NCBI GenBank assembly: GCA_963838385.1
Contig: CAWIRE010000001.1
Span: 1,860,001-1,924,000, forward strand
Origin: DAHUYF01 sp963838385
GTDB lineage: Bacteria > Pseudomonadota > Alphaproteobacteria > ATCC43930 > CGMCC-115725
Direction: 5' to 3'
Length of the DNA: 64,000 nt
Part shown: positions 41,390-50,987 of the stretch, in pieces
Numbering within the stretch: the stretch's first letter is position 1
Layout: every line of letters begins with the position of its first letter
The notes under the pieces: generated by a model
The model's database searches: none
What the model was told of the DNA's origin: nothing
The model's input: the letters and a program-made list of their open reading frames with translations, nothing else
Translations under genes and position numbers: made by a program

Positions 41390-41978
41390 GATGTTCACGC
41401 TGGGCCGACTGCCGAGCCCGATCGGCGTGCTGCTGGCGGCATGCGATGATGACGGCACGCTGCGCGCGCTCGATTGGGAGGACCATCTGCCGCGCATGCG
41501 CGCGCTGCTGCGCCTGCAATACGGGCCGGCCGCCGCCTTCGCCGAGGCCGAGGCGCCGCCGGCGCTGCGGCAGGCGCTCGCCGCTTATTTCGACGGCGCG
41601 CTGACGGCACTCGACGGTATCGCGGTGGCGACCCGCGGAACCCCGTTCCAGCGCCAGGTCTGGGCGGCGCTGCGGCAGATCCCGGCCGGCAGCGTCTTGA
41701 GCTATGGCGCCCTCGCCGCACGCATCGGGCGCAAGGCGGCGGTGCGCGCGGTAGGCGCCGCCAACGGCGCCAACCCGATCAGCATCATCGTGCCCTGCCA
41801 TCGCGTCATCGGCGCCGACGGCACGCTCACCGGCTATGGCGGCGGGATCGAGCGCAAGCGCTGGCTGCTGGCGCATGAAGGCGCCCTCCCCGCGCGCGTG
41901 GCAAACGGGTCAGGCGCCGCTCAGCACGTCGGCCGCGGCAGCGCCTCGATGTCGTCGAGCTTGGCGCGGATGACATAG
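41370..41978 (+). CDS. ogt: Methylated-DNA--protein-cysteine methyltransferase (Ogt)
   Basis: The 202-residue protein has the active-site PCHRV in IIVPCHRVIGADGTLTGYGG, with the acceptor cysteine that removes methyl groups from O6-methylguanine. ATG 41370 is fixed by an AGGAGGT site 5 nt upstream and overlaps the end of the Ada-AlkA gene. The last 25 or so residues are not family-like, because the frame runs 58 nt into the convergent eipB gene. Confidence 0.94.
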   Translation: MSERRSEMFTLGRLPSPIGVLLAACDDDGTLRALDWEDHLPRMRALLRLQYGPAAAFAEAEAPPALRQALAAYFDGALTALDGIAVATRGTPFQRQVWAALRQIPAGSVLSYGALAARIGRKAAVRAVGAANGANPISIIVPCHRVIGADGTLTGYGGGIERKRWLLAHEGALPARVANGSGAAQHVGRGSASMSSSLARMT

Positions 41979-42793
41979 TCGCCGTAGTCGAACAGCATCT
42001 CGCCGACCACGCCATTGTCGAGCAGCTGGATGGTCTCCTCGTAGTCGGGCAGGCCGTCGGCGCGGCTGGCGACCGGAAAGAAGGCGAGGCGGATGCGCCA
42101 GGAAGGTCGGTCGAGCAGCGGCGACTTCACCGCGGTCTTGCTCTTGCCCGTGGGAGCCGGGATTTTCGGCCCGATGAAAGCCGTGATCTGCGCCGCGTTG
42201 GCGACATCGGAGCCATCGAAGAGCTGGCGCGTCACCAGCTGGTCGCCGGCCTCGGCCCGGTCGATCAGCACCAGCGTGTGCTCGGTCGGGAACAGCACCC
42301 CGGCGGGCAGCGACAGCGTTGCCGCCTCGGGCCGGGTGAATTCCGCGGTGCCGCCCTTGCCGGCGCCGTCGAGCTGCGCCTCGCCGCGGATCTCCTCATC
42401 CGTCGGCCCGGATCCGTGGCTGCCATCGTCCCCGTCGCTCGACTGGCGCGCATCCTGGCCGCTGTTCTCGCGGCGCTCGTCGAAGCGGTAGCGCAGCCCG
42501 TTCTTGGCTTCCCAGCTCACCAGGTTCGAGCGGATCTTCTCGTCGTCCTGCTCGGCATATTGCAGGCGCATCAGGAAGCGCTCCTGCTCAGTCCAGCCGT
42601 CGCAGGTCTCGCCCCATTCGTCGAGCACCGCGCCGCCCGCGGCAACGACGCCGCTGCCGGATTTCGCCGAGGCCAGGCTCAGATGATAGAGCGCGCGGTA
42701 GGGTGCGAGCTGATCGCCGGCATCGGCAGCCGGCACGGCGAGCAGGCCCAGGAGGGCGGCACAGCCGACGAGACGAACACAGGCAGCGATCAT
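41921..42793 (-). CDS. EipB-like periplasmic envelope integrity protein (DUF1849)
   Basis: This 290-residue protein has a signal peptide (about residues 1-25) and the DUF1849 pattern (YRALYHLSLASAKSGSGVVAAGG, ETCDGWTEQERFLMRL, SWEAKNGLRYRF). EipB of Brucella is a periplasmic beta-spiral protein with a disulfide joining a cysteine like the one in ETCDGW to one near the C-terminus; here the last residue is a cysteine. An acidic, Ser/Gly-rich insert lies near residue 115. Its 3' end overlaps ogt by 58 nt. Confidence 0.87.
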   Translation of the reverse strand: MIAACVRLVGCAALLGLLAVPAADAGDQLAPYRALYHLSLASAKSGSGVVAAGGAVLDEWGETCDGWTEQERFLMRLQYAEQDDEKIRSNLVSWEAKNGLRYRFDERRENSGQDARQSSDGDDGSHGSGPTDEEIRGEAQLDGAGKGGTAEFTRPEAATLSLPAGVLFPTEHTLVLIDRAEAGDQLVTRQLFDGSDVANAAQITAFIGPKIPAPTGKSKTAVKSPLLDRPSWRIRLAFFPVASRADGLPDYEETIQLLDNGVVGEMLFDYGDYVIRAKLDDIEALPRPTC

Positions 42794-43037
42794 CGGGGGT
42801 GGAGGACTCTCGCGCGAAGGACGGGCCGCCGCCGCGGCGGCCGGTCCTCGATTATCGACATCTTAGGGGGAGCATTCCAGTGCCATCCCCGCTTCCCGAC
42901 CGGCGGTCTCCTGTCGCGGCGCGCAAGCGCGAGGCGACGGGTGCGAAGGGCGACACAAGAACGGATCACCGGCCGGGTATAGAGCGCCGCCGGCAGCGGC
43001 GCCAGACGCAGGGGCGGCTGTATTGCGCCGCGAATTG

Positions 43038-43056
43038 ATGTAAAAGCATTTAACAT
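43038..43056. promoter_or_regulatory. Imperfect palindrome at the tetR start, candidate operator
   Basis: ATGTAAAAG followed by CATTTAACAT overlaps the start codon of the TetR gene. It shares the half-site ATGTAAATG/CATTTACAT with the inverted repeat at 43743-43767 ahead of the next gene, suggesting that one regulator binds both. Confidence 0.55.
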
Positions 43057-43711
43057 GGGCTGGTCGAGGCATGGAAGCGGCGGCGGACATCGCGGCTATC
43101 ACCACGGCAATCTGCGCGAGGCGCTGGTCGCCGCGGCGCTGGAGCTGATCGCGGAACGCGGCCCCTTCGGCTTCAGCTTCGTCGAGGCGGCGCGGCATGC
43201 CGGGGTCAGCCCGGCCGCGCCCTACCGCCATTTTCGCGATCGCGACGAGCTGATGGCCGAAGTGGCGCGGCGCGGCTTCGAGCGGTTCGAGGCCGGCCTC
43301 GTCGCCGCCTGGGACGAGGGTCGTCCCGACCCCGTCACGGCCTTCGAGCGCATCGGCCGCGCCTATCTCGCCTTCGCGCGGCACGAGCGCGCCCATTACG
43401 CGGCGATGTTCGAAGCCGGCCTGGCGCTCGATCGCTATCCCGAGCTGCATGTGGCGAGCGAACGGGCACTGGCGGTGCTGCGCCAGGCGGCCGAGATGTT
43501 GACGGCGCGGCTGCCGAAGGAGAAGCGGCCACCGGCGCTGATGATGGCGCTGCACATCTGGGCGATGACCCACGGCGTCGCCTCGTTGTTCGGCCGCGGC
43601 GATGCGTCGCGTCGCGCGCTGCCGATGTCGCCCGAGGATCTGCTCGAGGCCGGCGTGCTGATCTACCTGCAGGGTCTCGGCATCGTCGGACCGCCGCCGG
43701 CCGGCGGCTGA
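43055..43711 (+). CDS. TetR/AcrR-family transcriptional regulator
   Basis: The 218-residue regulator has a TetR-type HTH (FSFVEAARHAGVSPAAPYRHF, about residues 44-64) and a C-terminal ligand-binding region of the TetR_C type. An unusual Gly/His-rich start (GSGGGHRGYHHGNLR) precedes the HTH, which is common in this subgroup. It likely controls itself and the DUF2852 gene 66 nt downstream, judging by shared palindromes. Confidence 0.92.
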   Translation: MGWSRHGSGGGHRGYHHGNLREALVAAALELIAERGPFGFSFVEAARHAGVSPAAPYRHFRDRDELMAEVARRGFERFEAGLVAAWDEGRPDPVTAFERIGRAYLAFARHERAHYAAMFEAGLALDRYPELHVASERALAVLRQAAEMLTARLPKEKRPPALMMALHIWAMTHGVASLFGRGDASRRALPMSPEDLLEAGVLIYLQGLGIVGPPPAGG

Positions 43712-43742
43712 GCCCGCCTTGACAAAACGACCGCACGAGCAT

Positions 43743-43767
43743 ATGTGAATGTGAATAACATTTACAT
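43743..43767. promoter_or_regulatory. Inverted repeat upstream of the DUF2852 gene, candidate TetR operator
   Basis: ATGTGAATG (43743-43751) and CATTTACAT (43759-43767) form 9-bp arms with one mismatch and a 7-bp spacer. The repeat lies 11 nt upstream of the DUF2852 start and matches the half-site at the tetR start. Confidence 0.6.
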
Positions 43768-43777
43768 AGAGGCGGTC

Positions 43778-44191
43778 ATGAGCATCGCAATGGGGGTTAC
43801 GCAACGGTTGGACGAGATCGGCAAGCCGGCCTGGATCGCGCTCACGGTGCTGGGCTTCGCGCTGTTCTGGCCGATCGGCCTCGCCACCTTGGCCTTCCTG
43901 ATATGGAGCGGGAGAATGGGATGCTGGAAACATAGACGGTTCGCTGAATGGCAGGCCGGCGGCGGTGACCGGCTGCAGGAGCGCTGGCGGCGCTGGCAGG
44001 GCGGTCCCGCCTCCAGCGGCAACCGCGCCTTCGACGAGTACCGCGACGCGACCTTGCGGCGGCTCGAAGAGGAGCAGCGCGAGTTCGTGGCCTTCCTCGA
44101 CCGGCTGCGGCTGGCCAAGGACAAGGCCGAGTTCGACCAATTCCTGGCCGAGCGCCGCCCCCCGCCGGAAGCGCCGCAGCCACAAGGCTGA
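43778..44191 (+). CDS. DUF2852 family membrane protein
   Basis: The 137-residue protein has one or two membrane segments near the N-terminus (WIALTVLGFALFWPIGLATL then AFLIW) and a charged helical C-terminal half with FDEYRDATLRRLEEEQREF and the conserved DRLRLAKDKAEFDQFLAERR. DUF2852 proteins are common in alphaproteobacteria and of unknown function. ATG 43778 follows AGAGG; a frame open from 43745 would start inside the candidate operator. Confidence 0.88.
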   Translation: MSIAMGVTQRLDEIGKPAWIALTVLGFALFWPIGLATLAFLIWSGRMGCWKHRRFAEWQAGGGDRLQERWRRWQGGPASSGNRAFDEYRDATLRRLEEEQREFVAFLDRLRLAKDKAEFDQFLAERRPPPEAPQPQG

Positions 44192-44199
44192 GCCCCCAC

Positions 44200-44233
44200 C
44201 CCGGCCCCGGCGGGCTTGTCCGCCGGGGCCGGG
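44200..44233. terminator. Strong GC hairpin after the DUF2852 gene
   Basis: A perfect 14-bp stem (44200-44213 with 44220-44233) and a 6-nt loop lie 8 nt after the stop. There is no T-tract, so it may act as an RNA-stabilising or factor-dependent end rather than a classical terminator. A second hairpin, TAAGGG-TTGCG-CCCTTA (44261-44277), lies in the leader of the next gene. Confidence 0.55.
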
Positions 44234-44308
44234 CGCCGTCACGTCGGACAAATACTAAATTAAGGGTTGCGCCCTTATGGTTTATGCTGGCGACGGAGGG
44301 CGGAGGCC

Positions 44309-45739
<1,431 letters not shown>

Positions 45740-45960
45740 CCCGGGAACCCTCGTCGCCGCACGCCATCGCATGCGGCACAACCCCTGCGACGTTCCCCAT
45801 AAAAAAGCCATAGCCTGGCGCGAGCAGGGCGGGCGCATCATGGCCGCGGCAGCCTCACCGCTTTGCCAGGGGAATCAACCCATTAGTAGGCCTTTGTTAA
45901 GATTGCCGGAGTATCAGCAGGTGTATGCTGCCGGGCATGACGGATGAATCGGAGAGCTGG

Positions 45961-47259
45961 ATGCGCTTAAGTCCGGAAGCGCTCGAAGCGGTCATGCAGC
46001 TGCACGAACGCTTCCTGGCGCGCAAGCCGGGAGGTCGGCGCGCGCTGCTCAGCTACAGCGACCTCTCCGCCCTCGATCTCTCGGCGTGCGACCTCACCGA
46101 TGCCGATCTCAGCGCCGCTCGTCTGCGCGGCACCAAGCTCACGGCCGCGACACTCTGCGGCGTGCAGCTCTCGCTCGCCGATCTCCGCCATGCCGATCTC
46201 GACGGCGCCGACCTGACGCGCGCCGATCTGCGCGGCAGCTGCTTCCGCGGCGCCGAGATGAACCGCAGCGTGCTGGCCCGCGCCGATTTGCGCGAGGCCA
46301 CCGTGGTGCTCCACGACGCGCGCCAGGCGCAGATCGTGCGCAGCTTCCGCGAGCCCGCGAACGGCCCCGGCCATAGCGACGCCGGCCCGCTGCCGCAGGG
46401 CGACACCCTCAGCCTGCGCGCCGACTTCACCGATGCGGCGATGCGCGGCAGCTCGCTCGAAGGCGCCGATGCGCGGCGCGCCAACTTCACCGGCACCATT
46501 CTCGAAGGCGCCAACTTCGCCCAGGCCAAGCTTTCGGGCGCCACCTTCCACTCCGCCGTGCTCACCGGCGCCAATCTGCGCGGCGCCGATCTCGAAGGCG
46601 CGGATGTCAGCGACGCCATTCTCGATCCCGAGGCGCTCGAGCTCGCCGAGCTGCAAAAGGCGATCACGAGCAAGTACGCCCCGCCGAGCGAAGCGGACCT
46701 CGCCGCGACCCTGCAGCAGCACGCGCAGTGGCTCGACAGCCAGGGACAGAAGGGCAAGCGCGCGCTGCTCGCCAAGCTCGATCTCAGCGATCGCCAGTTC
46801 GCCGGCGCGCGGCTGGTCATGGCGCTGCTGCCGGGCGCCAGGCTGCGCCGTGCCAATCTCGATCAGGCGCTCCTCACCATGGCCGACCTCACCTCGGCCG
46901 ATCTGCGTCAGGCGCTGCTGAGTTCGGCCGATCTGCGCGGCGCCACCTTGCGCCGCGCCTGCTTCAACGCGGCCAATCTCGCCGGCGCCAAGCTCGGCCC
47001 GCTGCTCGATGTCGGCGCGCACCACACCGATTTTCCGGCGAACTGCGAGCGCGCGCGTTTCGTCGGCGCCAACCTCGCCGGCGCCAATTTGCGCCGCGCC
47101 AATCTGACCGGCACCGATTTCTCGCGCGCCGACCTCACCGGCGCGCATCTGCAGGAGGCGAAGCTCGACGACTGCACCTTCACCGGCGCCATCCTCACCG
47201 ACGCCAATCTCGACGGCGCCCGCCTGCGCCGGGTGAAGGGCCTGCCGGAAAAGCGCTGA
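45961..47259 (+). CDS. Pentapeptide-repeat protein
   Basis: The 432-residue protein is built from A(D/N)LxxA-type pentapeptide repeats in two or three blocks (about residues 30-120, 160-225 and 265-430), which fold as a right-handed quadrilateral beta-helix. Between the blocks lies a linker with SEADLAATLQQHAQWLDSQG that repeats the pattern near the N-terminus (AVMQLHERFLARKPGGRRAL), so the gene appears internally duplicated. ATG 45961 is preferred because CGGAGAG lies 6 nt upstream; ATGs at 45937 and 45925 are alternatives. Function is unknown. Confidence 0.88.
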   Translation: MRLSPEALEAVMQLHERFLARKPGGRRALLSYSDLSALDLSACDLTDADLSAARLRGTKLTAATLCGVQLSLADLRHADLDGADLTRADLRGSCFRGAEMNRSVLARADLREATVVLHDARQAQIVRSFREPANGPGHSDAGPLPQGDTLSLRADFTDAAMRGSSLEGADARRANFTGTILEGANFAQAKLSGATFHSAVLTGANLRGADLEGADVSDAILDPEALELAELQKAITSKYAPPSEADLAATLQQHAQWLDSQGQKGKRALLAKLDLSDRQFAGARLVMALLPGARLRRANLDQALLTMADLTSADLRQALLSSADLRGATLRRACFNAANLAGAKLGPLLDVGAHHTDFPANCERARFVGANLAGANLRRANLTGTDFSRADLTGAHLQEAKLDDCTFTGAILTDANLDGARLRRVKGLPEKR

Positions 47260-47280
47260 GCTCCCAGGCGAATTCGCGCA

Positions 47281-47387
47281 GGACAACCCGGCCGACCGCT
47301 TTGCGGTCGGCCCCGTTGGGTTCGGTCGCGAAGCGACCGAACGGGTTGTCCGTCCGAGGCGGCGTCAGCCGTTGCGTCAGCAACGGC
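47281..47387. terminator. Nested hairpins between convergent genes, likely bidirectional terminator or repeat
   Basis: An outer repeat GGACAACCCG/CGGGTTGTCC (47281-47290 with 47342-47351) encloses two perfect 10-bp hairpins with 3-nt loops (47290-47299/47303-47312 and 47320-47329/47333-47342), giving a cruciform, and an 8-bp hairpin follows (47368-47375/47380-47387). It lies between the convergent pentapeptide and fadJ-like genes. No T-tract is seen; it could be a dispersed palindromic repeat. Confidence 0.6.
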
Positions 47388-47428
47388 GGGAGCCGCACCA
47401 ATCGAGCTTAGCCAAATTGAGCCCGACC

Positions 47429-49561
47429 CTAGGCCGGGTAGAAGGCCTGTCCCGACACGGCCATGTCGCGCAGCAGGCGCGGCGGCGCGAAGCGGTCGCC
47501 GTGGCGCTGCGCCAGCCGGTCGCATTCGGCGATGAAGCGGGGCAGGCCGATGCCGTGCATCTGGCTCACCGTGCCGCCGAGGAAGGGCGGGAAGCCCCAG
47601 CCGAGAATGGAGCCGACATCGGCATCGCGGGGATCGACCACCACCTTCTCCTCGAGGCAGCGCGCGGTCTCGACCGATTGCACGTAGAGCAGGCGCTGCT
47701 TGACCGCCTCGACGCCCGGCTGCTCGGCGAGCGGCTTGAAATGCTGCGCCAGGCCCGGCCAGAGCTGCTTCCTGCCATCGGCGGGATAGTCGTAGAATCC
47801 CTTCCCCGCCTTCTTGCCGATGCGCCCCAGCCGCTCGACCATGAGATCGATCACCGCGTCGGAGGCGGCATTGCCGCGATACTCCTTGCCGAGATCGGCG
47901 CGCGTCTGCTTCCTCACCTTGTACATGAGCTCGATCGACACCTCGTCGGCGAGCGCCAGCGGGCCGACCGGCATGCCGCTCATCCGGCCGGCATTCTCGA
48001 TCAGCGCCGGCAGCACACCCTCGCCGAGCATGGTCAGCCCTTCGCCGACATAGGTGCCGAAAACGCGGCTGGTATAGAAGCCGCGGCTGTCATTGACGGT
48101 GATCGGCGTCTTGCCGATGCGCCGGACATAGTCCATGGCGCGCGCCAGGCAGGCATCCGACGTGCGCCGCCCGCGGATGATCTCGACCAGCGGCATGCGC
48201 TCGACCGGCGAGAAGAAATGCAGGCCGATGAAGTTCTCCGGCCGTGCGCTCGCCTCGGCCAGGCCGGAGATCGGCAGCGTCGAGGTGTTGGAAGCGAAGA
48301 TCGCGCTCTGCGCCAGCACCGCCTCGGCCTGGCGCGTCACCTCGGCCTTGATCGCGCGGTCCTCGAACACGGCCTCGATCACGAGATCCGCGTCGCGGAG
48401 ATCCTCGAAGCGCGAGGTGGGGTGGATGCGCGCCAGCACCGCGTCGCGCTCGGCGGCGGCCATGCGCTGCTGCTGCACGCGCTTGTCCAGGATCGCCTGC
48501 GCCGCGGCCTTGCCCTTCTCGGCCTGGGCGGCGCCGGCGTCGAGCAGCACCACCTCGAGCCCGGCATCGGCGCTGACATAGGCGATGCCGGCGCCCATCA
48601 TGCCGGCGCCGAGCACGCCGATGCGGCGATAGCTCTGCTCCGGCACGCCCTTGGGCCGCGCCGCCAGCTTGTTGGCGTCGCCGATCGAGAAGAACAGGCT
48701 GCGGATCATGTTGCGCGCCTCGGACGAGAGCGCGCAATTGACGAAATAGCGGCTCTCGATCTTGAGGCCCGTGTCGAGATCGGTGATCAGCCCCTCATAG
48801 ACGCAAGAGGCGATGTTGCGCGGCGCGGGATAGTTGCCCCAGGTCCTGGCATGAAGCATGGCATTGCCGGCGACGAAGGTCTCGTGCCCCTTGGGCGAGA
48901 ACACGCCGCCATCGGGGATCTTGAAGCCCTTGCGGTCCCAGGGCTGCACCGCGTTCTGCGGGCCCTCGCCCAGCAGCCAATGCCGCGCCGCGGCGAGGAG
49001 GCGCTCGGCGGGCACGACCTCGTCCACCAGCCCGGCGGCGAGCGCCTTCGCCGGATCGAGCTTGCGGCCTTCGAGCAGCAGCGGCAAGGCGGCGCGGATT
49101 CCGATGAGGCGCGGCAGGCGCTGCGTCCCGCCGCCGCCGGGCAGCAGCCCCAGCGTCACTTCCGGCAGGCCGATGCGGATGCGGGGATCGGCGGCGGCGA
49201 TGCGGCGGTGGCAGGCCAGCGCGATCTCGTAGCCGCCGCCCAGCGCGGTGCCGTTGATCGCGGCGCAGAACGGCTTGCCGCTCTTCTCGATGCCGCGCAT
49301 CAGCGCGTGAAAGCGCGTGGTGAACGCCGTCAGGCTCGCCGCGTCGGCGTCGCGTCCGAGCTCCGTCAGATCGGCGCCGGCGAGGAAGTCGCGCTTCTTG
49401 GAGGTGATGATGACGCCCTTGACCGCCGCGTCCTTGATCGCCGTCTCCGCCAGCGCGGCAAAGCGCGCGACCGAGGCCTCGTTGAGCACGTTCATCGGCC
49501 GCTCGGTCATGTTCCAGGCGATGACGGCGATGCCGTCCGCGCCCACCTCGTAGTCAATCAT
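47429..49561 (-). CDS. fadJ: FadJ/FadB-like 3-hydroxyacyl-CoA dehydrogenase / enoyl-CoA hydratase
   Basis: This 710-residue multifunctional beta-oxidation enzyme has an N-terminal crotonase domain (residues about 1-210, GTALGGGYEIALACHRR and LPEVTLGLLPGGGGTQRLP with the catalytic glutamate) and an NAD-dependent dehydrogenase region (VLGAGMMGAGIAYVSADAG near residue 320, with HFFSPVERMPLVEII carrying the catalytic histidine). It hydrates enoyl-CoA and oxidises the 3-hydroxy product. It lies 8 nt downstream of fadA, as in fad operons. Confidence 0.95.
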   Translation of the reverse strand: MIDYEVGADGIAVIAWNMTERPMNVLNEASVARFAALAETAIKDAAVKGVIITSKKRDFLAGADLTELGRDADAASLTAFTTRFHALMRGIEKSGKPFCAAINGTALGGGYEIALACHRRIAAADPRIRIGLPEVTLGLLPGGGGTQRLPRLIGIRAALPLLLEGRKLDPAKALAAGLVDEVVPAERLLAAARHWLLGEGPQNAVQPWDRKGFKIPDGGVFSPKGHETFVAGNAMLHARTWGNYPAPRNIASCVYEGLITDLDTGLKIESRYFVNCALSSEARNMIRSLFFSIGDANKLAARPKGVPEQSYRRIGVLGAGMMGAGIAYVSADAGLEVVLLDAGAAQAEKGKAAAQAILDKRVQQQRMAAAERDAVLARIHPTSRFEDLRDADLVIEAVFEDRAIKAEVTRQAEAVLAQSAIFASNTSTLPISGLAEASARPENFIGLHFFSPVERMPLVEIIRGRRTSDACLARAMDYVRRIGKTPITVNDSRGFYTSRVFGTYVGEGLTMLGEGVLPALIENAGRMSGMPVGPLALADEVSIELMYKVRKQTRADLGKEYRGNAASDAVIDLMVERLGRIGKKAGKGFYDYPADGRKQLWPGLAQHFKPLAEQPGVEAVKQRLLYVQSVETARCLEEKVVVDPRDADVGSILGWGFPPFLGGTVSQMHGIGLPRFIAECDRLAQRHGDRFAPPRLLRDMAVSGQAFYPA

Positions 49562-49569
49562 GGCAGCTC

Positions 49570-50778
49570 CTAGACGCGCTCGATGATGGTGGCGGTGCCC
49601 ATGCCGGCGCCGACGCAGAGCGTGGCGAGGCCGGTGCCCTTGCCGGTGCGCTCGAGCTCGTCGAGCAGCGTGCCGAGGATCATCGCGCCGGTGGCGCCCA
49701 GCGGATGGCCCATGGCGATGGCGCCGCCATTGACGTTGATCTTGCCGTGGTCGATGGCGAGCGCCTGCATGAAGCGCAGCACCACCGCGGCGAAGGCCTC
49801 GTTGAGCTCGTAGAGGTCGATGTCGCCGGCGCTCATGCCGGCGCGCTTCAGCGCCTTCTCGGCGGAAAAGGACGGGCCGGTGAGCATGATGGTGGGCTCG
49901 GAGCCGATCGAGGCGAAGGAGCGGATGCGGGCGCGCGGCTTGAGGCCGAGCCGGTCGCCGGTCTCGCGGTTGCCGATCAGCACCGCCGCGGCGCCGTCGA
50001 CGATGCCCGAGGAGTTGCCCGCGTGGTGCACGTGGTTGATGCGCTCGACCTCGGGATAGCGCTGGATGGCGACCGCGTCGAAGCCGAAGCTCTCGCCGGT
50101 CTTGACGAAGGACGGCTCCAGCGAGGCCAGCGACTGCATCGTCGTCTCGGCGCGGATGTGCTCGTCGCGCTCGAGCACGGTCAACCCGTTGATGTCGGTC
50201 ACCGGCACCACCGAGCGCTTGAAGCGGCCTTCCGCCCAGGCGCGCGCGGCGCGGCGCTGGCTCTCGACGGCGTAGGCGTCGACATCGGTGCGGCTCATGC
50301 CGTATTTGGTGGCGACGAGATCGGCGGAGACGCCCTGCGGCACGAAATAGGTGTGGAACGCCACTTGCGGGTCCATCGCCCAGGCGCCGCCCGAGGAGCC
50401 CATCGGCACGCGGCTCATGCTTTCGACGCCGCCGCCGATCGCCATGTCGCTCTGGCCCGACATCACCTGCGCCGCCGCCATGTTGCAGGCCTCGAGCCCG
50501 CTGGCGCAGAAGCGGTTGATCTGCACGCCGGCGGTGGTCTCGGCATAGCCCGCCTCGAGCACCGCGACGCGGGCGATGTCGGCGCCCTGCTCGCCCACCG
50601 GCTCGACGCAGCCGAGCACGACATCGTCGACGGCCGCGGTGTCGAGCGCGTTGCGATCGCGAACCGCTTTCAACGCGGTGGCCGCGAGTTGCATCGGCGT
50701 CACGCTGTGCAGCGATCCCGACGCCTTGCCGCGGCCGCGCGGGGTGCGCACGGCGTCGTAAATGAAGGCCTCCGTCAT
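49570..50778 (-). CDS. fadA: Acetyl-CoA acetyltransferase / 3-ketoacyl-CoA thiolase (FadA)
   Basis: The 402-residue thiolase has the nucleophilic Cys91 in NRFCASGLEA, the GGAIAMGHPLGATGA histidine motif and the second cysteine in LCVGAGMG. It releases acetyl-CoA in beta-oxidation and is co-transcribed with the fadJ-like gene. ATG 50778 is preferred to the ATG immediately before it because GGAGG then has 5 nt spacing and the protein starts as MTEAFIYDAVRTPRG, typical of the family. Confidence 0.95.
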   Translation of the reverse strand: MTEAFIYDAVRTPRGRGKASGSLHSVTPMQLAATALKAVRDRNALDTAAVDDVVLGCVEPVGEQGADIARVAVLEAGYAETTAGVQINRFCASGLEACNMAAAQVMSGQSDMAIGGGVESMSRVPMGSSGGAWAMDPQVAFHTYFVPQGVSADLVATKYGMSRTDVDAYAVESQRRAARAWAEGRFKRSVVPVTDINGLTVLERDEHIRAETTMQSLASLEPSFVKTGESFGFDAVAIQRYPEVERINHVHHAGNSSGIVDGAAAVLIGNRETGDRLGLKPRARIRSFASIGSEPTIMLTGPSFSAEKALKRAGMSAGDIDLYELNEAFAAVVLRFMQALAIDHGKINVNGGAIAMGHPLGATGAMILGTLLDELERTGKGTGLATLCVGAGMGTATIIERV

Positions 50779-50850
50779 CATCGCCTCCGCCCTGGGGTAT
50801 TTCCCCTAGGATAGCGGCAGGCGGCAGCGAGGGCTAGGCGGGTTGCGAAA

Positions 50851-50885
50851 AAAGACCGGGGCGCCCGGTCCAAGCCGGGCGCCCC
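50851..50885 (-). terminator. Intrinsic terminator after the thioesterase-like gene
   Basis: A perfect 11-bp GC stem (50858-50868 with 50875-50885) and 6-nt loop is followed, on the minus strand, by TCTTTTTTCGC. It lies about 100 nt downstream of the thioesterase-like gene and separates it from fadA. Confidence 0.85.
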
Positions 50886-50987
50886 GCGACGCCAGCGAGG
50901 GGATGCGGCGTCAAGTCGGTACCTAACAGGAGAGGTACGAGCGAGACCCTATCAGCGCGCCGGAAGCGGCGCGTTGACTTGGATCAA

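Noticed and set aside
46000..47250. Short regular DNA repeats resembling an array
   Set aside because: They come from pentapeptide-repeat codons in a continuous coding frame and are not spaced like a CRISPR array.
47372..49573. A plus-strand open frame of about 730 codons opposite fadJ
   Set aside because: Its composition is that of antisense to a GC-rich gene, and the minus strand encodes a clear FadJ-like enzyme with all motifs.
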